Positions 55,283 to 62,923 of a stretch of 64,000 bases of DNA are shown here, piece after piece. Source of the DNA: Sphingomonas sp. (GTDB taxonomy: Bacteria > Pseudomonadota > Alphaproteobacteria > Sphingomonadales > Sphingomonadaceae); the NCBI GenBank assembly GCA_003248865.1, contig QFPK01000017.1, positions 1 to 64,000 on the forward strand, in the 5' to 3' direction. Made by a program: the position numbers and the translations under genes. Within the stretch, counting starts at the first letter, position 1. Every line of letters begins with the position of its first letter. The notes beneath the pieces are model-generated. The model worked only from the letters and a program-made list of their open reading frames with translations. It searched no databases and was not told where the DNA came from.

Positions 55283-56119
55283 ATGGCATTGAAGCAATAT
55301 AATCCGACGAGCCCGGCCCGCCGCGGCCTCGTGCTCGTCGATCGCTCGGCGCTCCACAAGGGCAAGCCGGTCAAGTCGCTGACGGTCGGCAAGACCAAGT
55401 CCGGCGGCCGCAACAACATGGGTCATGCAACGGCTCGCGGCATCGGCGGCGGTCACAAGCAGAGCTACCGGATCATCGATTTCAAGCGCCGCACGTGGGA
55501 TGCCCCCGCGACGGTCGAACGCCTGGAATATGACCCGAACCGCTCGGCCTTCATCGCGCTGATCACCTATGCGGACGGCAAGCAGGCCTACATCCTCGCC
55601 CCGCAACGCCTCGCCCCCGGCGACAGCGTCGTGGCCGGCAAGAAGGTGGACGTGAAGCCCGGCAACGCGATGGAAATCGGCCAGATCCCGGTCGGCACCA
55701 TCGTGCACAACGTGGAACTGAAGCCCGGCAAGGGTGGCCAGCTGGCCCGCGCCGCCGGCACCTTCATCCAGGTGGTCGGTCGCGATCGCGGCATGGTCAT
55801 CATCCGTCTGAACTCGGGCGAGCAGCGCTATGTCCGCTCCGAGTGCATGGCGACGGTGGGTGCGGTCTCCAACCCGGACAACTCGAACCAGTATCTGGCC
55901 AAGGCAGGCCGCATGCGCTGGCTGGGCGTTCGCCCGCTGACCCGCGGTGTCGCCAAGAACCCGGTCGACCACCCGCACGGCGGTGGTGAAGGCCGCACCT
56001 CGGGCGGCCGCCACCCGGTCACCCCGTGGGGCAAGCCGACCAAGGGTGCCAAGACCCGTTCGAACAAGGCGACGGACAAGATGATCATCCGGTCCCGCCA
56101 CGCGAAGAAGAAGAGGTAA
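55283..56119 (+). CDS. rplB: 50S ribosomal protein L2
   Basis: 278 aa. ALKQYNPTSPARRGLV start, peptidyl-transferase-associated VDHPHGGGEGRTSGGRH motif near the C-terminus with the conserved His. Start 4 bases after rplW. Confidence 0.98.
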   Translation: MALKQYNPTSPARRGLVLVDRSALHKGKPVKSLTVGKTKSGGRNNMGHATARGIGGGHKQSYRIIDFKRRTWDAPATVERLEYDPNRSAFIALITYADGKQAYILAPQRLAPGDSVVAGKKVDVKPGNAMEIGQIPVGTIVHNVELKPGKGGQLARAAGTFIQVVGRDRGMVIIRLNSGEQRYVRSECMATVGAVSNPDNSNQYLAKAGRMRWLGVRPLTRGVAKNPVDHPHGGGEGRTSGGRHPVTPWGKPTKGAKTRSNKATDKMIIRSRHAKKKR

Positions 56120-56122
56120 GCG

Positions 56123-56386
56123 ATGGCACGTTCCGTTTGGAAGGGCCCGTTCGTCGAACTGAGCCTGCTGAAGAAGGTGGAATCGGGCGCTCGTGGCCCG
56201 ATCAAGACCTGGTCGCGGCGCTCGACGATCCTGCCACAGTTCGTTGGCCACACGTTCAGCGTGTACAACGGCAAGAAGTTCGTGCCGGTCTCGGTGTCGG
56301 AAGAAATGGTTGGCATGAAGCTGGGTGAGTTCGCGCCGACGCGGACCTTCCCGGGCCACGCCGCCGACAAGAAGTCGAAGAGGTAA
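56123..56386 (+). CDS. rpsS: 30S ribosomal protein S19
   Basis: 87 aa. MARSVWKGPFVELSLLKKV start, GHTFSVYNGKKFVPV and GEFAPTRTF. Head protein of the 30S subunit. 3 bases after rplB. Confidence 0.97.
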   Translation: MARSVWKGPFVELSLLKKVESGARGPIKTWSRRSTILPQFVGHTFSVYNGKKFVPVSVSEEMVGMKLGEFAPTRTFPGHAADKKSKR

Positions 56387-56393
56387 GCCGAAG

Positions 56394-56786
56394 ATGTCGA
56401 AGCCAGTAGCAGGTCGCAAGGTCGGTGAGCGCGAAGCGCTTGCAGTCGCGACCACCGTGCGCGGTTCGCCCTACAAGCTGAACCTCGTCGCCGGTCTCAT
56501 CCGCGGCAAGAAGGCCGAAGAGGCCGTCACGGCGCTCACCTTCTCCTCCAAGGCGATGGCCGTGGACGTGAAGAAGTGCCTTCAGTCCGCGATCGCCAAC
56601 GCAGAGAACAACCACAACCTGGATATCGACCGGCTGTGGGTGAAGGAAGCGTCCGTCGGCAAGTCGATCAGCATGAAGCGCTTCGCGACCCGTGCGCGTG
56701 GCCGCTCGTCGCGGATCGTGAAGCCGTTCGCCAAGATCCGCATCGTGGTCCAGGAGCGTGACGTGACCGAAGGGCAGGAGGCGTAA
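56394..56786 (+). CDS. rplV: 50S ribosomal protein L22
   Basis: 130 aa. Starts MSKPVAGRKVGEREALAV; the tunnel-lining loop region is SMKRFATRARGRSSRI with macrolide-contact residues in the RARGR stretch unremarkable. 7 bases after rpsS; a longer frame into rpsS is a shadow. Confidence 0.97.
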   Translation: MSKPVAGRKVGEREALAVATTVRGSPYKLNLVAGLIRGKKAEEAVTALTFSSKAMAVDVKKCLQSAIANAENNHNLDIDRLWVKEASVGKSISMKRFATRARGRSSRIVKPFAKIRIVVQERDVTEGQEA

Positions 56787-56787
56787 T

Positions 56788-57483
56788 ATGGGTCAGAAGA
56801 CTTCCCCGATCGGCCTTCGCCTGCAGATCAACCGCACCTGGGACAGCCGCTGGTTCGCCACCGGTGACGACTATGGTCGGCTTCTGCTGGAAGACCTGAA
56901 GATCCGCCAGTTCATCCTGAAGGCGCACCCGCAAGCCGCCATCTCCAAGGTGGTGATCGAGCGTCCGGCCAAGCTGTGCCGGGTTTCGATCTTCGCGGCG
57001 CGTCCGGGTGTGATCATCGGCAAGAAGGGCGCGGACATCGAGAAGCTGAAGAAGCAGATCGGTGCGATGACGAAGAGCGAAGTGTCGCTCAACATCGTCG
57101 AGATCCGCAAGCCGGAAGTGGATGCCCGCCTGATCGCGCAAGGCATCGCAGACCAGCTGGAGCGCCGCGTGGCGTTCCGCCGGGCGATGAAGCGTGCGGT
57201 TCAGTCGGCTCAGCGTCTTGGCGCCGAAGGCATCAAGATCACCTGCGGCGGTCGTCTGGGCGGGGCGGAAATCGCGCGCACGGAAACCTATCGCGAAGGC
57301 AAGGTGCCGCTGCACACGCTGCGCGCCAACGTCGATTATGCCGAGGGCCAGGCGCACACCGCCTATGGCGTCTGCGGGATCAAGGTCTGGGTCTATAAGG
57401 GAGAAATCCTGGGCCACGACCCGATGGCGCAGGACCGGATCATGATGGAATCCCAAACTTCGGGAGTTCGCCCCGCACGATAA
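56788..57483 (+). CDS. rpsC: 30S ribosomal protein S3
   Basis: 231 aa. MGQKTSPIGLRLQINRTWDS start, KH-type motif RPGVIIGKKGADIEKLKKQI. mRNA entry-site protein. One base after rplV. Confidence 0.97.
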   Translation: MGQKTSPIGLRLQINRTWDSRWFATGDDYGRLLLEDLKIRQFILKAHPQAAISKVVIERPAKLCRVSIFAARPGVIIGKKGADIEKLKKQIGAMTKSEVSLNIVEIRKPEVDARLIAQGIADQLERRVAFRRAMKRAVQSAQRLGAEGIKITCGGRLGGAEIARTETYREGKVPLHTLRANVDYAEGQAHTAYGVCGIKVWVYKGEILGHDPMAQDRIMMESQTSGVRPAR

Positions 57484-57484
57484 A

Positions 57485-57505
57485 GCGACGCTTCACAAGC
57501 GTCGC
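57485..57505 (+). repeat. 9-bp hairpin between rpsC and rplP
   Basis: GCGACGCTT (57485-57493), loop CAC, AAGCGTCGC (57497-57505), starting one base after the rpsC stop codon. No T-run follows. In E. coli these two genes are almost adjacent; here they are 60 bases apart and this hairpin fills the gap. Confidence 0.7.
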
Positions 57506-57543
57506 CTTATCGGGGGCAATTCCCTGTCTGAAGGCGAGACAAG

Positions 57544-57966
57544 ATGCTGCAACCGAAACGGACAAAGTTCCGCAAGGCCTTCAAGGGCCGCATTCACGGT
57601 GACGCCAAGGGCGGCACGGCACTGAACTTCGGGGCCTTTGGCCTGAAGGCGATGGCGCCTGAGCGGATCACCGCGCGCCAGATCGAAAGCGCCCGCCGCG
57701 CGATCACCCGCCACATGAAGCGCCAGGGGCGCCTCTGGATCCGTATCTTCCCGGACGTGCCGGTGTCGTCCAAGCCCGCCGAAGTGCGGATGGGCTCGGG
57801 CAAGGGTAACCCGGAATATTGGGTGGCCCGCGTGAAGCCCGGCCGGATCATGTTCGAGATCGACGGCGTGAGCCACGAAATTGCCGCCGGCGCCTTCGAG
57901 CGCGCCGCCGCCAAGCTTCCCATCAAGGTGAAGATGGTCACCCGCCTGGGCGAGCAGAAGGACTGA
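57544..57966 (+). CDS. rplP: 50S ribosomal protein L16
   Basis: 140 aa. MLQPKRTKFRKAFKGRIHG start, GSGKGNPEYWVARVKPG conserved C-terminal half. Contacts the A-site tRNA elbow. Confidence 0.97.
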   Translation: MLQPKRTKFRKAFKGRIHGDAKGGTALNFGAFGLKAMAPERITARQIESARRAITRHMKRQGRLWIRIFPDVPVSSKPAEVRMGSGKGNPEYWVARVKPGRIMFEIDGVSHEIAAGAFERAAAKLPIKVKMVTRLGEQKD

Positions 57967-57968
57967 TC

Positions 57969-58175
57969 ATGGCCAAGAACGACATCAAGGGCCGGTCGGA
58001 CGCCGACCTCGCCAACGACCTGCAGGCGCTGAAGCGTGAGCAGCTCAACCTTCGCTTCCAGGCTGCCACCGCGCAGCTCGAAAAGCCGAGCCGGGTGAAG
58101 GAGGTGCGTCGCAGCATCGCCCGCATCCAGACCGAACAGACTGCCCGGGCCAAGACCCAGGCGGCCGCATCTTAA
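57969..58175 (+). CDS. rpmC: 50S ribosomal protein L29
   Basis: 68 aa. DLANDLQALKREQLNLRFQ and RVKEVRRSIARIQT, the usual helical hairpin. Two bases after rplP. Tunnel-exit protein. Confidence 0.95.
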   Translation: MAKNDIKGRSDADLANDLQALKREQLNLRFQAATAQLEKPSRVKEVRRSIARIQTEQTARAKTQAAAS

Positions 58176-58185
58176 GGAGCCAACC

Positions 58186-58422
58186 ATGCCCAAGCGCGTG
58201 CTTCAGGGGACGGTGGTCTCCGACAAGACGGACAAGACGGTGGTCGTGCTGGTGGAGCGGCAGGTGCCGCACCCCCTCTACGGCAAGATCATCCGCCGTT
58301 CGAAGAAATATCATGCCCATGACGAAGCCAATGCCATCAAGGCCGGCGACGTGGTGCGGATCGAGGAATGTGCCCCCGTCTCCAAGCTGAAGACGTGGCG
58401 TGTTCTGGAAAAGGTAGGCTAA
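58186..58422 (+). CDS. rpsQ: 30S ribosomal protein S17
   Basis: 78 aa. MPKRVLQGTVVSDKTDKTVV and YGKIIRRSKKYHAHDE, OB-fold binder of 16S rRNA. GGAGCC ribosome binding site. Confidence 0.96.
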   Translation: MPKRVLQGTVVSDKTDKTVVVLVERQVPHPLYGKIIRRSKKYHAHDEANAIKAGDVVRIEECAPVSKLKTWRVLEKVG

Positions 58423-58425
58423 GCC

Positions 58426-58794
58426 ATGATCCAGATGCAGACCAGGCTCGACGTTGCCGACAACTCGGGCGCCAAGGAAGTGATGTGCATCAAGGTGCTT
58501 GGCGGGTCCAAGCGCCGCTTCGCCGGTGTGGGCGACGTGATCGTCGTCTCGGTGAAGGAAGCCGCCCCCAAGGGCCGGGTGAAGAAGGGTGACGTGCATC
58601 GCGCCGTCGTCGTTCGCACCGCGAAGGACATCCGCCGTGCAGACGGTTCGGTGATCCGCTTCGATGGCAATGCCGCCGTCCTCATCAACAAGAATGAGGA
58701 GCCGATCGGCACCCGCATCTTCGGCCCCGTGGTTCGCGAACTGCGCTCCACCGGCCACATGAAGATCATCTCGCTCGCGCCGGAGGTGCTGTGA
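58426..58794 (+). CDS. rplN: 50S ribosomal protein L14
   Basis: 122 aa, exact family length. MIQMQTRLDVADNSGAKEV start and GPVVRELRSTGHMKIISLAP. Intersubunit bridge protein. 3 bases after rpsQ. Confidence 0.97.
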   Translation: MIQMQTRLDVADNSGAKEVMCIKVLGGSKRRFAGVGDVIVVSVKEAAPKGRVKKGDVHRAVVVRTAKDIRRADGSVIRFDGNAAVLINKNEEPIGTRIFGPVVRELRSTGHMKIISLAPEVL

Positions 58795-59114
58795 TGTCGA
58801 TGGCGAAGATCAAGAAGGGCGACACCGTCGTGGTCCTGTCCGGCAAGGACAAGGGTCGTGAAGGCCAGGTCGTCAAGTCGCTGCCGAAGGACGGCAAGGT
58901 CGTGGTGTCCGGCGTGAACATGATTTCGCGTCACACCAAGCCTTCGCAAGCCGATCCGGAAGGTGGCGTGAAGCGGCGCGAGGCGCCGATCCATGTGTCG
59001 AACGTGGCGATCAAGGATCCGAAGACGGGCAAGGCTGCCCGCGTCGGTTTCGAAGTCCGCGACGGCAAGAAGGTGCGGGTCCTGAAGGGCTCGGGCGAGG
59101 TGCTGAATGGCTGA
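58794..59114 (+). CDS. rplX: 50S ribosomal protein L24
   Basis: 106 aa. KOW motif GDTVVVLSGKDKGREGQV. ATG at 58794 overlaps the rplN stop (TGATG); ATG at 58800 (MAKIKKGD) is equally plausible. Confidence 0.95.
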   Translation: MSMAKIKKGDTVVVLSGKDKGREGQVVKSLPKDGKVVVSGVNMISRHTKPSQADPEGGVKRREAPIHVSNVAIKDPKTGKAARVGFEVRDGKKVRVLKGSGEVLNG

Positions 59115-59694
59115 GCAAAAAACAAAGCCCCGGATGCAGAAGCTCTATGACGAGAGCATCCGCGCGGCGATGACCGAGCAGTTCGGGTACAACAACCCGA
59201 TGCAGGTCCCGAAGATCGAGAAGATCGTGATCAACATGGGTGTCGGTGAAGCCACCCAGGACAAGAAGAAGGTCGAGATCGCGGCCGCCGAAATGATGGC
59301 GATCGCCGGCCAGAAGCCTGTCGTCACGAAGGCCAAGAAGTCGATCGCGCAGTTCAAGCTGCGTGAAGGCATGCCGATCGGCTGCAAGGTCACCCTGCGC
59401 CGCGACAACATGTACGAGTTCCTGGATCGCCTGATCACCATCGCGCTGCCGCGCGTGAAGGACTTCCGGGGCGTGAACCCGAAGAGCTTCGACGGCCGTG
59501 GCAACTATGCGATGGGCCTGAAGGAACAGATCATCTTCCCGGAAGTGCCCTACGACAAGATCGACAAGATCCGGGGCATGGACATCATCATCACCACCAC
59601 AGCCGGAACCGACGACGAAGCCCGTGCGCTTCTCCGCCTGTTCGGCCTGCCGTTCGTTGGCGACGCGGAAGCGCGCCAGCAGGCAGCGGCTTGA
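59107..59694 (+). CDS. rplE: 50S ribosomal protein L5
   Basis: 195 aa, slightly longer than E. coli (179) through a C-terminal extension. INMGVGEATQDKKKVE, GQKPVVTKAKKSIA, 5S rRNA binding. Overlaps rplX by 8 bases. Confidence 0.97.
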   Translation: MAEQKTKPRMQKLYDESIRAAMTEQFGYNNPMQVPKIEKIVINMGVGEATQDKKKVEIAAAEMMAIAGQKPVVTKAKKSIAQFKLREGMPIGCKVTLRRDNMYEFLDRLITIALPRVKDFRGVNPKSFDGRGNYAMGLKEQIIFPEVPYDKIDKIRGMDIIITTTAGTDDEARALLRLFGLPFVGDAEARQQAAA

Positions 59695-59717
59695 GATAGA
59701 AGAGAGAGCTTAAGTCC

Positions 59718-60023
59718 ATGGCGAAACTGAGTTCGATCAACAAGAACGAGCGTCGCAAGCAGCTGGTCAAGCAGTATGCGGCCAAGTTCGAGAAGCTGAA
59801 GGCCATCGCGGACGACGAAAGCCGCGACGAGGGCGAGCGCCTGATCGCGCGCCTGAAGCTGGCCGAGCTGCCCCGCAACGCGAACCCCACCCGCGTGCGC
59901 AACCGCTGCGAACTGACGGGGCGCAGCCGCGCCTACTACCGCAAGTTCAAGCTTTCCCGCGTGATGCTGCGTGAACTGGCCAACAAGGGCCTGATTCCCG
60001 GCGTTACGAAGTCGAGCTGGTAA
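59718..60023 (+). CDS. rpsN: 30S ribosomal protein S14
   Basis: 101 aa, the zinc-free form (no CxxC pairs). NPTRVRNRCELTGRSRAYYR is the core. AGAGAG precedes the ATG. Confidence 0.97.
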   Translation: MAKLSSINKNERRKQLVKQYAAKFEKLKAIADDESRDEGERLIARLKLAELPRNANPTRVRNRCELTGRSRAYYRKFKLSRVMLRELANKGLIPGVTKSSW

Positions 60024-60033
60024 GGGCCGACAG

Positions 60034-60432
60034 ATGAACATGACCGATCCCCTGGGTGATATGCTCACCCGCATCCGCAACGGCCAGTCCGCCAAGAAGG
60101 ACAGCGTGCTCACGCCCGCGTCCCGGCTTCGGGCCTCCGTTCTCGATGTGCTGCAGCGCGAAGGCTATATCCGTGGCTACTCCAACGAGGAGACCTCGGG
60201 CCCGCAGGCGAACATCCGCATCGAGCTGAAGTATTTCGAAGGCCAGCCGGCGATCCAGCATCTGTCGCGCGTCTCGAAGCCCGGCCGCCGCGTCTACGCC
60301 GGCGCCACCGAGCTGCCGCGCGTGAAGAACGGCCTTGGAATCACCATCGTCTCCACGCCGAAGGGCGTTCTCTCCGACGCGGAAGCCCGCGCCGAGAACG
60401 TCGGCGGCGAAGTTCTCTGCCAGGTGTTCTGA
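60034..60432 (+). CDS. rpsH: 30S ribosomal protein S8
   Basis: 132 aa from ATG at 60034; ATG at 60040 (MTDPLGDML) is the usual family start. C-terminal GLGITIVSTPKGVLSDAEA motif. In E. coli S8 represses the spc operon. Confidence 0.96.
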   Translation: MNMTDPLGDMLTRIRNGQSAKKDSVLTPASRLRASVLDVLQREGYIRGYSNEETSGPQANIRIELKYFEGQPAIQHLSRVSKPGRRVYAGATELPRVKNGLGITIVSTPKGVLSDAEARAENVGGEVLCQVF

Positions 60433-60434
60433 TC

Positions 60435-60968
60435 ATGAGCCGCATTGGAAAGAAGCCCGTCGCGATTCCTGCCGGAGTGCAGGCCTCGATCAACGGCGGG
60501 ATCATGGAAGTGAAGGGCCCGAAGGGCACTCTCTCCATGTCGCTGGCCGACGACATCGCCTATGCGATCGACGCCGGAGAGATTCGGGTGAACCCCGCGA
60601 ACGACACCAAGCGCGCCCGTGCCTTCTGGGGCATGCAGCGCACGCTGGTTTCCAACCTGGTGGTGGGCGTCTCCGACGGCTTCACCAAGGTGCTGGAAAT
60701 CACCGGCGTCGGCTATCGCGCTTCGGTCGCCGGCAAGACGCTGAAGCTGCAGCTGGGCTACAGCCACGACGTCAACTACGAGATTCCGGACGGCATCACG
60801 ATCAAGACGCCGGATCAGACCACGGTGGAAATCACCGGGTCCGACCGTCAGAAGGTCGGCCAGGTTGCCGCCGAGATCCGTCGCTGGCGCAAGCCGGAGC
60901 CCTACAAGGGCAAGGGCATCAAGTATCGCGGCGAGTTCATCTTCCGCAAGGAAGGGAAGAAGAAGTAA
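60435..60968 (+). CDS. rplF: 50S ribosomal protein L6
   Basis: 177 aa, exact family length. MSRIGKKPVAIPAGV start and KGKGIKYRGEFIFRKEGKKK end. Start two bases after rpsH. Confidence 0.97.
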   Translation: MSRIGKKPVAIPAGVQASINGGIMEVKGPKGTLSMSLADDIAYAIDAGEIRVNPANDTKRARAFWGMQRTLVSNLVVGVSDGFTKVLEITGVGYRASVAGKTLKLQLGYSHDVNYEIPDGITIKTPDQTTVEITGSDRQKVGQVAAEIRRWRKPEPYKGKGIKYRGEFIFRKEGKKK

Positions 60969-61321
60969 TGGTGAAGCATCTTTCCCCGTTCGAGGCTCGT
61001 CGGCGCCGCGTGCGCACCGCCCTCGTCGCCAAGGCCGGTGGCCGTCCTCGTCTGTCCGTGCATCGGTCGCAGCAGCATATCTATGCGCAGGTGATCGACG
61101 ATGCGGCCGGCAAGACGCTGGCTGCCGCCTCGACGCTTGAAAAGGATTTCGCCGGCACCGGCGCAACCGTCGCTGCTGCCGTCACCATCGGCAAGCTGCT
61201 GGCGGAACGCGCCAAGGCGGCGGGTGTCTCCAAGGTCGTGTTCGACCGTGGCGGCTTCATTTTCCACGGCCGCGTCAAGGCGCTCGCCGATGCCGCCCGC
61301 GAAGGCGGACTGGAGTTCTGA
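60968..61321 (+). CDS. rplR: 50S ribosomal protein L18
   Basis: 117 aa. ATG overlaps the rplF stop by one base. RRRRVRTALVAKAGGRPRLSV and VVFDRGGFIFHGRVKALADA, 5S rRNA binder. Confidence 0.97.
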   Translation: MVKHLSPFEARRRRVRTALVAKAGGRPRLSVHRSQQHIYAQVIDDAAGKTLAAASTLEKDFAGTGATVAAAVTIGKLLAERAKAAGVSKVVFDRGGFIFHGRVKALADAAREGGLEF

Positions 61322-61322
61322 T

Positions 61323-62051
61323 ATGGCTGACGACGTGATCGATACCCAAGCTCCTGCGGCCGAAGCGGCTCCGCAGGAAGAGCGTCGCGGACGCGGCGGC
61401 CGTGGCCCCGGCGGGCAGGGCGGCCAGGGCGGCCGTGGCCGTGGTGGTGAACGGGGTGGCCGCGATGGCGACCGTCGCCGTCGCGAACCGCGCGCTGCCG
61501 AAGGCGAAGAAGGCCAGGAGCTGATCGAGAAGCTGGTCCACATCAACCGCGTCTCGAAGACGGTGAAGGGCGGCAAGCGCTTCGGCTTCGCGGCGCTGGT
61601 CGTCGTGGGCGACGGCAAGGGCCGTGTCGGCTTCGGTCATGGCAAGGCGCGCGAAGTGCCGGAAGCCATTTCCAAGGCGACTGCGGCTGCCAAGAAGGCG
61701 ATGATCCGCGTTCCGCTGCGCGAAGGCCGCACGCTGCATCATGACGGCTACGGCCATTTCGGCGCCGGCAAGGTGCATGTCCGCTCGGCGACTGCCGGTA
61801 CCGGCATCATCGCGGGCGGCCCGATGCGCGCCGTGTTCGAAAGCCTGGGCGTGGCCGACGTGGTTTCCAAGTCGACCGGTTCCAACAACCCCTACAACAT
61901 GGTGCGCGCGACCTTCGCGGCGCTGGAAGAGCAAACCTCCCCGCGGACGGTTGCTCAACGGCGCGGCAAGAAGGTGGCGGACCTGCTGGCCCGTCGCGGC
62001 GACATCAGCCCGGCTCAGGCCGCGGCCGACGCCGACGCGGTTGTCGCCTGA
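61323..62051 (+). CDS. rpsE: 30S ribosomal protein S5 with Gly/Arg-rich N-terminal extension
   Basis: 242 aa against 167 in E. coli. The core begins near residue 62 (EKLVHINRVSKTVKGGKRF) and carries the usual double-stranded-RNA-binding fold and GTGIIAGGPMRAVFE. Residues about 20-60 are a low-complexity run of Arg-Gly repeats (RRGRGGRGPGGQGGQGG followed by GRGRGGERGGR), preceded by an acidic first 20 residues. The start is fixed by the position one base after the rplR stop. The extension resembles RGG RNA-binding segments. Confidence 0.96.
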   Translation: MADDVIDTQAPAAEAAPQEERRGRGGRGPGGQGGQGGRGRGGERGGRDGDRRRREPRAAEGEEGQELIEKLVHINRVSKTVKGGKRFGFAALVVVGDGKGRVGFGHGKAREVPEAISKATAAAKKAMIRVPLREGRTLHHDGYGHFGAGKVHVRSATAGTGIIAGGPMRAVFESLGVADVVSKSTGSNNPYNMVRATFAALEEQTSPRTVAQRRGKKVADLLARRGDISPAQAAADADAVVA

Positions 62052-62062
62052 GGAGAGTGACA

Positions 62063-62248
62063 ATGGCTGAAGCAAAGACCATCAAGGTAACGCAGACCGG
62101 TTCGCCGATCCGCCGCACCAAGGACCAGCGCGCCACCCTGGTGGGCCTGGGCCTCAACAAGATGAACCGGACGCGTGAACTGCAGGACACCCCCGAGGTG
62201 CGCGGCATGATCGCCAAGGTGAAGCATCTGGTGTCGGTGGAAGGCTGA
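62063..62248 (+). CDS. rpmD: 50S ribosomal protein L30
   Basis: 61 aa. VTQTGSPIRRTKDQRATLVG, LGLNKMNRTRELQDTPEVRG. GAGGAGAG before the ATG. Present in this organism although L30 is lost in some bacteria. Confidence 0.95.
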   Translation: MAEAKTIKVTQTGSPIRRTKDQRATLVGLGLNKMNRTRELQDTPEVRGMIAKVKHLVSVEG

Positions 62249-62291
62249 AGCCTTTCTCCGTCACTGCGCGAACAAAGCGAAAGCGAGTGCA

Positions 62292-62774
62292 ATGACCAAA
62301 CTGAACGAAATCAACGACAACCCCGGCGCCCGTGTTGACCGCGTGCGCGTCGGTCGCGGCATCGGTTCCGGCCTGGGCAAGACCAGCGGTCGCGGCCAGA
62401 AGGGCCAGAAGAGCCGGTCCGGCGTGGCCATCAAGGGCTTCGAAGGCGGCCAGATGCCGCTGCACATGCGCCTGCCGAAGCGCGGCTTCAACAAGCCGAA
62501 CCGGGTCGAGTACAGCGAAGTCAACATCGGTGCCCTGCAGCGCGCCGTTGAAGCCGGCCGCCTCGATGCGTCGAAGCCGGTTGATCTCGCAGCCCTGCAG
62601 GCCGCCGGCCTCGTCACCCAGCCCAAGGACGGTGTCCGTCTGCTGGGCAAGGGCGAACTGAAGACCAAGCTGGACCTGCATGTGGCCGGCGTCACCGGCT
62701 CTGCCAAGGCAGCCGTGGAAGCGGCCGGCGGCTCGATCACGCTGCCCGCCAAAAAGGTTGCGGCTGAGGCCTAA
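62292..62774 (+). CDS. rplO: 50S ribosomal protein L15
   Basis: 160 aa. MTKLNEINDNPGARVDRVRV start, GRGIGSGLGKTSGRGQKGQ Gly-rich loop, KRGFNKPNRVEYSEVN. 43 bases after rpmD. Confidence 0.97.
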   Translation: MTKLNEINDNPGARVDRVRVGRGIGSGLGKTSGRGQKGQKSRSGVAIKGFEGGQMPLHMRLPKRGFNKPNRVEYSEVNIGALQRAVEAGRLDASKPVDLAALQAAGLVTQPKDGVRLLGKGELKTKLDLHVAGVTGSAKAAVEAAGGSITLPAKKVAAEA

Positions 62775-62789
62775 GCTCCGGCCTTCCCA

Positions 62790-62839
62790 AGACGGGGGTC
62801 AGCGCCTACATCCCATCCCGATGTGGCGCTTCCCCGTCT
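62790..62839 (+). promoter_or_regulatory. large hairpin between rplO and secY
   Basis: AGACGGGG (62790-62797) pairs with CCCCGTCT (62832-62839). Inside, AGCGCC pairs with GGCGCT and ACATC with GATGT, with small internal loops, giving a stem of about 19 pairs over 50 bases. It lies in the 149-base rplO-secY spacer, with no T-run. It may separate ribosomal from translocase expression. Confidence 0.6.
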
Positions 62840-62923
62840 GTGGGAGGGCGATCACGGCGTGCCGCGTGCCGGCCTGGTCAGGTGTTGATCCGGACAGGTA
62901 ACGGCCCCAGACAGGATGAGACC

